Below, piece after piece: positions 5,775-11,370 of a stretch of DNA of 11,370 bases (within the stretch, counting starts at the first letter, position 1; each line of letters begins with the position of its first letter). The DNA is taken from positions 1 through 11,370 of the forward strand of contig JAYZBT010000270.1 of the NCBI GenBank assembly GCA_036338615.1, read 5' to 3'. The DNA is from UBA1138 sp036338615. GTDB lineage: Bacteria > Gemmatimonadota > Gemmatimonadetes > Longimicrobiales > Gaopeijiaceae. The translations under genes and the position numbers were made by a program. The notes below the pieces were generated by a model that was not told the DNA's origin, made no database searches, and saw only the letters and a program-made list of their open reading frames with translations.

Positions 5775-7007
5775 ATGCGCCGCGACCGCGCCGTCGGGGG
5801 CGCCTGCCTCTTCGGGATGGCCACCCTCACCGCAATGGCCTTGCTGGCCGTCCCCGTTTCCGGCCAAACCGACCTGCGCCGACAGATCCTCGAGAGCCAG
5901 CGCCGGCTCGAGCAGATTCGCTCGGAGCGCATGCGGCTCGAGGGCGAGATCGGAAACGTGCGCGTCAGGGTGCGGGATGCGGCCGAGGATTTGGCCAATG
6001 TGGAACGCAGGCTTTCCGCCTCGCGCTCGGTGGTCGCGGAACTCCAGCTGCAGTCCGACGCGACCACGCAGTCGATCCAGGAGACTACTCGCGACCTCGT
6101 ACAGACAAGCGAGCAACTGTCCGAGAGAGCGGCGGTCCTGAACCGGCGCTTGCGCGACATATACAAGCTGGGGCCGCTGCACACCGTGGGCGTGCTGTTG
6201 GGCGCGTCCTCGTTCACCGACCTGCTCAATCGTTACGAATATCTGCAGCGAATCGCCGCGTTCGACCGCTCGCTCGTCGAGGGAATCGCCACACTCGAGA
6301 ACGAGTTGGTGGAACGCAACGCCGACCTCCGGCAGCGCATGGCCCAACTAGGGAGTCTGCGACAAAACCGCGTGTCCGAGGTCGCTCAGTTGCGCGCCGT
6401 AGAGTCTGAGCGTCAAAGAGCGCTGACCGAGTTCGGCGCCAGAGAGGAACGCACCGCGACCCGGCTTGACCGGTTGGACGCCGATGAGGGGCGCATGACG
6501 TCGCTGATCGGCGATCTCGAGACCCGTCGCCGTGAGGAAGCGGCGCGGGCTACGACCACGCGGGCCGGGCCCGCGTCACTCTCAGCGGGCGACGCGGGTT
6601 CACTGGACTGGCCGCTCGCCGGGGAGTTGATCTACCGCTTCGGACGCGAGCGCCGCCCGAACGGGACCATCCTGCGGTGGAACGGCATCGGAATCTCGGC
6701 CCCACCGGGCAGTCCCGTTACCGCGGTGAGAGACGGACGGGTCGTCCTGGCGGGTCCCTTCGAGGGATACGGGCCGACGGTGGTACTGGACCACGGGCAG
6801 GGCTTCTACACGCTGTATCTCTACTTGGAGGAGATCGGAGTGGTGGAAGGGAGGGACGTCGCGCTCGGCCAGGTCGTCGGCACCGTCGGCGGAAGCGATA
6901 CGCCGGAAGGTCCACACATCGAGTTCCAGATCCGAGCCCCCGTGAGCGGCGGTTCTCCGCAGGCGCAGGACCCGTTGCAGTGGCTGAAGGCCGGAGGAGA
7001 GCAATGA
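5775..7007 (+). CDS. envC: EnvC-like murein hydrolase activator (coiled coil plus degenerate LytM/M23 domain)
   Basis: A 410-residue secreted protein predicted to activate periplasmic N-acetylmuramyl-L-alanine amidases during daughter-cell separation. A Sec signal peptide (cleavage near VSG|Q, residues 30/31) is followed by long coiled-coil helices (about 32-125 and 165-258), a linking segment with YKLGPLHTVGVLLGASSF (130-147) characteristic of EnvC-like proteins, and a C-terminal LytM/M23 fold (about 278-405). The M23 active site is lost: HxGxD reads W302-N-G-I-G306, YAHL reads YLYL (Tyr350), and HxH reads H381-I-E383. This matches E. coli EnvC, which cuts no wall itself but is recruited by FtsEX and opens the active sites of amidases AmiA and AmiB. 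It sits 2 bp after ftsX, a strong context clue. Its stop overlaps the holB start. A truly inactive enzyme is inferred from sequence only. Confidence 0.88.
   Translation: MRRDRAVGGACLFGMATLTAMALLAVPVSGQTDLRRQILESQRRLEQIRSERMRLEGEIGNVRVRVRDAAEDLANVERRLSASRSVVAELQLQSDATTQSIQETTRDLVQTSEQLSERAAVLNRRLRDIYKLGPLHTVGVLLGASSFTDLLNRYEYLQRIAAFDRSLVEGIATLENELVERNADLRQRMAQLGSLRQNRVSEVAQLRAVESERQRALTEFGAREERTATRLDRLDADEGRMTSLIGDLETRRREEAARATTTRAGPASLSAGDAGSLDWPLAGELIYRFGRERRPNGTILRWNGIGISAPPGSPVTAVRDGRVVLAGPFEGYGPTVVLDHGQGFYTLYLYLEEIGVVEGRDVALGQVVGTVGGSDTPEGPHIEFQIRAPVSGGSPQAQDPLQWLKAGGEQ
6993..7000 (+). promoter_or_regulatory. Strong ribosome binding site of holB within the end of envC
   Basis: GGAGGAGA at 6993-7000 is one of the best Shine-Dalgarno sequences in the window. 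It lies just before ATG 7004, which overlaps the envC stop codon as ATGA. It sets the holB start and rules out the longer open frame that extends upstream inside envC. Confidence 0.6.
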
Positions 7008-8167
7008 AGCTCCATCCGGTCGTCGGCCACCAGGCCGTACTGAAGGCGATCGCTCACGCCCGCATCGCGGATTCCCTCCCGTCCTCGATACTGCTGCACG
7101 GGCCCAAGGGCGTCGGCAAGCAGCGGATCGCGCTTTGGATGGCTCAGCTCCTGGTCTGCGAAGAACCCACCGCGGAGGGCCCTTGTCAGGCCTGCAGAAG
7201 CTGCCGCATGGCACTCGGAGTCGAACACCCGGACCTCCACTGGTACTTCCCACTCCCCCGCCCCAAGGGCGCGAGCGGTGATCGTCTCGTAAGCGCACTG
7301 GAAGACGCCCGCGTGAGGGCGCTGGCGGAGCACCGAGCCGAGCCCGTTCGAGCGAGCCACGACGGCGAGTTGCGCGGGCTCTACCTGGGCGTCGTGAAGA
7401 ACATCCGCGCCCGCGCGTTGTTGCGACCGACCATGGCGAAGGGCCAGATATTCATCGTCGGTGATGCCGAATTGCTCGTCCCACAGGAGTCGAGCCCTGA
7501 GGCCGCCAACGCTCTGTTGAAACTTCTCGAAGAGCCGCCAGGCGCGTCCCGTTTCATCCTGACGTCGAGCGAGCCCGGCAGGCTCCTGGCCACGCTCCGC
7601 TCCCGCACGGTTGCGCTCCATGTCCCGCCGCTCGCGACGGACCAAGTCGAGACCTTCCTCATGGATGCCGCATCCGTGGAGCCGGGCGAGGCGAGATGGG
7701 CCGCACAGCTCTCCCAAGGGTCGATCGGGCGAGCGCTCGGCTTTCTGCCCGACGGGGACAAGAAAGGGCCGCTCGAGGCTCTGAGACGCCGCGCGTACAC
7801 GCTGGTGGAGGCCGCCCTCTCAGAAGGATCCGCCGCGGGGTACACGGCCGCCGCCTCGTACCCTCCCGCAAAAGCCCGGAAATTCGTCGATCTCTTCCCC
7901 TTCGTTGAGGCCTGGTTGCGGGACCTCGCCGCGGTCGCTTCCGGAGCCGGCGAGCACGTGCTCAACCGGGACGCGTCAGCGAGCCTGGAGCAGATGGTGA
8001 AGCGCAGGGGCATCGCCGCGGCCGACTTGACCCTGGCTCTGTCGGCCGTCGAAGACGCCAGAGAACTCGCCCGCGGCAATGTGAACCCTCAATTGGTGAT
8101 GAGCGGGCTGATCCGGACCATCCAACGCCGAGTCCCACCGCGTGCACACTTGGAGCGGGTCCGGTGA
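7004..8167 (+). CDS. holB: DNA polymerase III subunit delta' (clamp loader)
   Basis: A 387-residue AAA+ subunit of the replicative clamp loader, which with delta and tau/gamma loads the beta sliding clamp on DNA. It opens with VGHQAVLKAIAHARIADSLPSSILLHGPKGVGK, shown here in parts: VVGHQ (6-10), then a Walker A-like GPKGVGKQ (33-40) in which the usual Thr/Ser is Gln40. A four-cysteine zinc module follows (Cys52, 61, 64, 67). After HPDLH (75-79) an insertion of about 45 residues precedes the sensor and Walker B-like region FIVGDAELL (150-158). LLKLLEEPP (171-179) and RSRT (199-202, the SRC-like arginine finger motif) are diagnostic of delta' and DnaX. Delta' of E. coli does not hydrolyse ATP, so the altered Walker A is not surprising. 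The gene overlaps envC at its start and moaC at its end. A DnaX identity is unlikely given the length and the altered P-loop. Confidence 0.9.
   Translation: MKLHPVVGHQAVLKAIAHARIADSLPSSILLHGPKGVGKQRIALWMAQLLVCEEPTAEGPCQACRSCRMALGVEHPDLHWYFPLPRPKGASGDRLVSALEDARVRALAEHRAEPVRASHDGELRGLYLGVVKNIRARALLRPTMAKGQIFIVGDAELLVPQESSPEAANALLKLLEEPPGASRFILTSSEPGRLLATLRSRTVALHVPPLATDQVETFLMDAASVEPGEARWAAQLSQGSIGRALGFLPDGDKKGPLEALRRRAYTLVEAALSEGSAAGYTAAASYPPAKARKFVDLFPFVEAWLRDLAAVASGAGEHVLNRDASASLEQMVKRRGIAAADLTLALSAVEDARELARGNVNPQLVMSGLIRTIQRRVPPRAHLERVR
8152..8155 (+). promoter_or_regulatory. Ribosome binding site supporting the moaC GTG start
   Basis: GGAG at 8152-8155, inside the last codons of holB, is 8 nt before GTG 8164. 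That GTG overlaps the holB stop (GTGA), so translational coupling is likely. Confidence 0.45.
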
Positions 8168-8679
8168 GCGGAGCGACGGGCGACGAACGAAGCGAGGGGC
8201 TCACCCACCTGGACGAGTCTGGCCGAGCGCGCATGGTGGACGTGTCGCAGAAGGAGGCCACGGACCGCCGGGCGTCGGCGACCGGGATCATCAGGATGGA
8301 CGCACACACGCTGGAGTTGATCGTGGCGGGCGACGCGCCCAAAGGCAGCGTCGTGCAGGTCGCTGAGCTCGCCGGAGTGCTCGCCGGAAAGAAGACCGCG
8401 GACCTGATCCCGCTCTGTCACCAATTGCCGGGGGCGAGCATCACGGTCCGGCTCGAGCCCGACCAAGAACTGCCTGGGCTCGTGGCGCATGCAGAAGCGA
8501 CCATTGCGGGCCAGACAGGCGTGGAGATGGAGGCCCTGACGGCCGTCAGCGTCGCCTTGTTGACCGTGTACGACATGGTGAAGGCGGTGGACCGTGGCAT
8601 GCGTATCGAGGGAATCCGCCTCTTGAAGAAAGAAGGCGGCGCTTCCGGAACCTGGTCCGCGGAGTCAGTCGGAGGGTGA
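8164..8679 (+). CDS. moaC: Cyclic pyranopterin monophosphate synthase MoaC
   Basis: A 171-residue cytoplasmic enzyme of molybdenum cofactor synthesis that converts the MoaA product 3',8-cyclo-7,8-dihydro-GTP to cyclic pyranopterin monophosphate. Conserved blocks are LTHLDESGRARMVDVSQKEA (13-32), KGSVVQVAELAG (60-71), ADLIPLCHQLP (79-89), TGVEMEALTAVSVALLTVYD (118-137) and MVKAVDRGM (138-146). The catalytic residues known from E. coli map to Lys60, His86, Glu121, Glu123, Asp137 and Lys140, and all are present, so the enzyme should be active. The usual LCHPL reads LCHQL. The length is close to the family's roughly 160 residues. No other cofactor gene is in the window, so moaC stands alone behind holB. 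Its 3' end overlaps the convergent lytic transglycosylase gene by 15 bp. Confidence 0.95.
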   Translation: MSGATGDERSEGLTHLDESGRARMVDVSQKEATDRRASATGIIRMDAHTLELIVAGDAPKGSVVQVAELAGVLAGKKTADLIPLCHQLPGASITVRLEPDQELPGLVAHAEATIAGQTGVEMEALTAVSVALLTVYDMVKAVDRGMRIEGIRLLKKEGGASGTWSAESVGG

Positions 8680-9861
8680 CGAGCCTCTGCGAGCGCTCGG
8701 CGATATCGGTACGGTGACAAGCCCGCCGATACGCAGGGCCCGCGGACGGAGCAGCGGGTTCGCAGCCTGGAGATCCGAGAGCGGGATCCCGTAGCGCCGG
8801 GCGATGTGGCTCAGCGTTTCGCCCGCGACGACCTTGTGCTCGAGGAAGGACACCCGCTGACTGCTCGGGATGCGGGCATAGTTCAGCCGGAAGCTGCCCC
8901 CCTTGCCGCGCGGCACTCGAACTATCACGTGACGGCCTGGAGGTGTCATCCCGCGCACGTATTCGGGGTTCAGTCGAGAGATCTCGCTCTCGTCACTCTC
9001 CGCGGCTCGAGCGACGACATCGAGCGTGGTCGCGTCCGGACTCGTCACTTCATCGAACTCGAAGCCGCCGGTCACGACGCTCTCGTACCCGTAGGAGGTG
9101 GGTGAACCGGCAACCACGATCGCACCCAGCAGCTTCGGCACGAAGTCTTGTGTCTCCCTGGGCAGATGGTGGCGGAGCTCCCAGTAGAGGCGGTCCGAAC
9201 GGGGAGCCAGCGGGGCGTATCGGTCGAGCATGCGCTGGACCCGCCCCGGGCCCGCGTTGTATGCAGCCAGCGCGAGAAACCAGGAGCCGAAGTCGTCTCG
9301 CAGGTGCGAAAGAAACCTCACTGCTGCCTCGGTAGATTTGAGCGGGTTACGCCGTTCATCGACGAGCGGCGTGATCTCGAGCCCCAAGCCGCGCGCCGTG
9401 GGCGCCATGAACTGCCAGAGGCCTACCGCGCTGGCGACGCTCACCGCACCGGGGCTGTAGCCACTCTCGATCACGGGCAAGTACCGAAGCGACGGAGGCA
9501 GCTCCCGCGCGGCGAGCGTGGAATCAACAGTCGCCTCGAACCACCCCATGCGCTCGAGGTAGTCCGGAAACCACCGGGAGGCCCGGGTCTGCCAGAATTC
9601 GACCCACTCGTCCACCTCAGCTCGGAATTCCGGGTCCCTCAGCATCGGAGAACTCAGGATCTCGTCGTCGAGTCCCTTCAGGTCCGGCGGGACGAGGAAG
9701 TCGCCGACGGGCTGAGCGCGCACCACGGGTGACTCGAGCCGGATGAACGGCTCGTCGATGAGCGTAGGGGCCAGGCGAGATGCCCCCCCCACGCAACTCC
9801 CTGCGATACCTCCCACCACACAGGAGAGCAGCCCGACGCCGAACCTGCCGTTCCGTTTCAT
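8665..9861 (-). CDS. MltD-like membrane-bound lytic murein transglycosylase with LysM domains
   Basis: A 398-residue peptidoglycan-cleaving enzyme of the family-1 (SLT/GH23) type. It should cut the MurNAc-GlcNAc bond to leave a 1,6-anhydro end. The N-terminus has basic residues and a hydrophobic stretch (about 7-22) ending at Cys23 (IAGSC), a poor lipobox, so it may be a lipoprotein or simply secreted. The catalytic domain (about 110-255) holds YLPVIESGYSP (127-137) with catalytic Glu132, VGLWQFM (146-152), DERRNPLKSTEAA (168-180) and ALAAYNAGPGRV (197-208), the full MltD set. Two LysM-like modules follow: a degenerate one (about 268-317) and a clear one starting HKVVAGETLSHIARRYGI (342-359) that would bind glycan. 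No good Shine-Dalgarno precedes ATG 9861. It lies 44 bp downstream of guaB on the same strand, so it is probably co-transcribed with it. The symbol mltD is plausible but orthology is not proven. Confidence 0.9.
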   Translation of the reverse strand: MKRNGRFGVGLLSCVVGGIAGSCVGGASRLAPTLIDEPFIRLESPVVRAQPVGDFLVPPDLKGLDDEILSSPMLRDPEFRAEVDEWVEFWQTRASRWFPDYLERMGWFEATVDSTLAARELPPSLRYLPVIESGYSPGAVSVASAVGLWQFMAPTARGLGLEITPLVDERRNPLKSTEAAVRFLSHLRDDFGSWFLALAAYNAGPGRVQRMLDRYAPLAPRSDRLYWELRHHLPRETQDFVPKLLGAIVVAGSPTSYGYESVVTGGFEFDEVTSPDATTLDVVARAAESDESEISRLNPEYVRGMTPPGRHVIVRVPRGKGGSFRLNYARIPSSQRVSFLEHKVVAGETLSHIARRYGIPLSDLQAANPLLRPRALRIGGLVTVPISPSARRGSSPSD

Positions 9862-9905
9862 CGCAGTAAGCTACCCGACGGGCGGGCGGTCAGGCCAGAC
9901 AGGTC

Positions 9906-11370
9906 CTACATGTGGTAATTGGGAGCTTCCCGCGTGATGGTCACGTCGTGCGGGTGCGACTCCCTGAGGCCTCCCGTGGTGACGCGGTTGAAGCGTGCGG
10001 TACGCAGCTCGGGCAATGAGCCGGCGCCGCAGTATCCCATGCCGCTGCGCAAGCCGCCGACGAGTTGATAGATCGTATCGGATACGGGTCCCTTGTAGGG
10101 CACGCGTGCTTCGATGCCCTCGGGCACGAGCTTGCGCACGTTGGATTCCCCTTCCTGGAAGTACCGGTCGGCTGACCCCTCCTCCATGGCGGACAACGAG
10201 CCCATCCCGCGCACGGTCTTGAAGCGACGTCCCTCGAGCAAGAAGCTCTCGCCCGGCGCCTCGTCCGTGCCCGCGAACATCGAGCCCATCATGACCGACT
10301 GCGCGCCCGCAGCCAGTGCCTTGACGATGTCGCCCGAGTAGCAGATGCCACCGTCCGCGATGATCGGTACAGAGCCGTCGACCCCGTCCACGGCATCCAT
10401 GATCGCGGTGAGCTGTGGCAGACCGACACCGGTCACGACGCGGGTGGTGCATATCGAGCCGGGCCCCACGCCCACCTTCACTGCATCGACGCCACGTTCG
10501 ACGAGCGCCTGTGCGCCCTCCACGGTCCCCACGTTGCCTCCCACGAGCTGAGCGTCCGGAAAGCGCTCCCGGACGCGAGCCACGGCCTCCAGGACACCTT
10601 CGGAGTGCCCATGGGCGGTATCGACAACGAGGATGTCGACGCCCGCGTCGACCAGCAGGGCGGCCCGCTCCAGATCGGCTCTCGACGCGCCGATCGCCGC
10701 GCCCACCCTCAGTCGACCATGCTCGTCCTTGCACGCATCCGGGTACGCGCGACGCTTGAAGATGTCCTTCACGGTGATGAGGCCCTTCAGGTCTCCGGCC
10801 TCGTCCACCACCGGTAGTTTCTCGATGCGGTGTTCGTGTAGGAGCGCTTGGGCCTCTTCGAGGGTCGTGCCCACCGGGACGGTCACGAGATTCTCTGAGG
10901 TCATCACCTGCTCGATCGACTTGCTCAGGTCGGTCTCGAACTGGAGGTCGCGGTTGGTGATGATCCCGACCAACCGACCCCCGTTCTCCACGATGGGAAC
11001 GCCACTGATCGAAAAGCGGGCCATGAGGTCGTGCGCGTCCTGGAGACTCGCGTCGCGCATGAGCGTGATCGGATCCAGGATCATTCCGCTCTCGGACCGC
11101 TTCACCCGGTCGACTTCCGCCGCCTGCTGCTCCGCCCCCAAATTCTTGTGGATGATCCCGATGCCGCCCTCGCGCGCCATCTGGATGGCCATCATCGACT
11201 CCGTGACCGTATCCATAGCCGCGGACAACAGCGGAATCTTGATGCTGACGTTTCTGGTGACCAGCGAGGACACGTCGGTGTCCTTGGGGTGCACGATGGA
11301 GTGCCCAGGAATCAGGAGCACGTCGTCGAAGGTCAGCGCTTCTTTGACGATTTGACCTCGGCGGCCCGAC
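9906..11370 (-). CDS. guaB: Inosine-5'-monophosphate dehydrogenase GuaB (5' end beyond window)
   Basis: A cytoplasmic NAD-dependent enzyme that converts IMP to XMP, the committed step of GMP synthesis. The visible 487 residues run from the window edge; the frame is open across the edge and reads IVKEALTFDDVLLIPG, the usual IMPDH beginning. The GTG at 11321 is therefore an internal Val (the second V of DDVLL) and not the start. Domain order is normal: a split TIM barrel with two CBS domains inserted (about 10730-11085), the catalytic loop GPGSICTTR with Cys encoded at 10449-10451, the phosphate-binding DGGI and MGSMFAGTDEAPGE segments, and the flap EARVPYKG near 10090-10112. The C-terminus ends with ESHPHDVTITREAPNYHM, typical of the family. 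The few missing N-terminal residues lie past base 11370. CBS domains in this enzyme commonly bind purine nucleotides for allosteric control. Confidence 0.96.
   Translation of the reverse strand, partial: SGRRGQIVKEALTFDDVLLIPGHSIVHPKDTDVSSLVTRNVSIKIPLLSAAMDTVTESMMAIQMAREGGIGIIHKNLGAEQQAAEVDRVKRSESGMILDPITLMRDASLQDAHDLMARFSISGVPIVENGGRLVGIITNRDLQFETDLSKSIEQVMTSENLVTVPVGTTLEEAQALLHEHRIEKLPVVDEAGDLKGLITVKDIFKRRAYPDACKDEHGRLRVGAAIGASRADLERAALLVDAGVDILVVDTAHGHSEGVLEAVARVRERFPDAQLVGGNVGTVEGAQALVERGVDAVKVGVGPGSICTTRVVTGVGLPQLTAIMDAVDGVDGSVPIIADGGICYSGDIVKALAAGAQSVMMGSMFAGTDEAPGESFLLEGRRFKTVRGMGSLSAMEEGSADRYFQEGESNVRKLVPEGIEARVPYKGPVSDTIYQLVGGLRSGMGYCGAGSLPELRTARFNRVTTGGLRESHPHDVTITREAPNYHM

Noticed and set aside
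8616..8639. Inverted repeat CCGCCT...AGGCGG near the end of moaC, possible terminator
   Set aside because: The stem is only 6 bp with a 12-nt loop, no T-run follows on either strand, and the bases encode the conserved MoaC end RLLKKEGG.
9871..10734. Minus-strand open frame of 287 codons overlapping guaB in another frame
   Set aside because: Its Arg/Gly-rich composition is that of an out-of-frame shadow, while guaB covers the same bases with full family motifs.
11319..11321. GTG as the guaB start codon
   Set aside because: The frame stays open upstream to the window edge and encodes the conserved ALTFDD that precedes VLLIPG in IMP dehydrogenases, so this GTG is internal.

Overview
This is an 11.4 kb, GC-rich, densely coding chromosomal segment from a diderm (Gram-negative-type) bacterium. 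The diderm call rests on a SurA-type periplasmic chaperone, a PPIase lipoprotein with a lipobox, an EnvC-type amidase activator and an MltD-type lytic transglycosylase. The high GC, the gene order (mfd, two parvulin genes, pdxA, ftsE, ftsX, envC, holB, moaC) and the long FCB-like insertion in HolB make Gemmatimonadota my best guess. That phylum call is an inference from memory and not a search result.

Layout. Plus strand, 1 to 8679: the 3' end of mfd (transcription-repair coupling); two consecutive parvulin-type foldase genes, a lipoprotein and then a secreted SurA; pdxA (vitamin B6 synthesis); ftsE and ftsX (division ABC transporter); an envC-like degenerate M23 gene; holB (clamp-loader delta' subunit); and moaC (molybdenum cofactor). 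Minus strand, 11370 to 8665: guaB (IMP dehydrogenase, 5' end outside the window) followed by an mltD-like lytic transglycosylase with LysM modules. The two transcription units meet tail to tail, and moaC and the transglycosylase gene overlap by 15 bp.

How the genes work together. The two PPIases would handle envelope protein folding. FtsE, FtsX and the EnvC-like protein form a recognisable unit: the cytoplasmic ATPase and membrane FtsX would control a periplasmic coiled-coil activator of cell-wall amidases during septum splitting. The opposite-strand transglycosylase also cuts peptidoglycan. mfd, holB, pdxA, moaC and guaB are housekeeping genes. From ftsE to moaC the genes are packed with stop/start overlaps or gaps of at most 9 bp, as in a single operon. 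A candidate sigma70-type promoter lies at the pdxA/ftsE junction.

No intergenic gap exceeds about 55 bp. I see no RNA gene, mobile element, CRISPR array, origin or attachment site, and no strong intrinsic terminator. I did not find a previously undescribed system here. The most interesting points are the loss of all but one catalytic/metal residue in the EnvC-like protein next to ftsEX, the apparent repeated chaperone module in the PPIase lipoprotein, the degenerate second parvulin domain of SurA, and a His-to-Gln change in the PdxA substrate motif.
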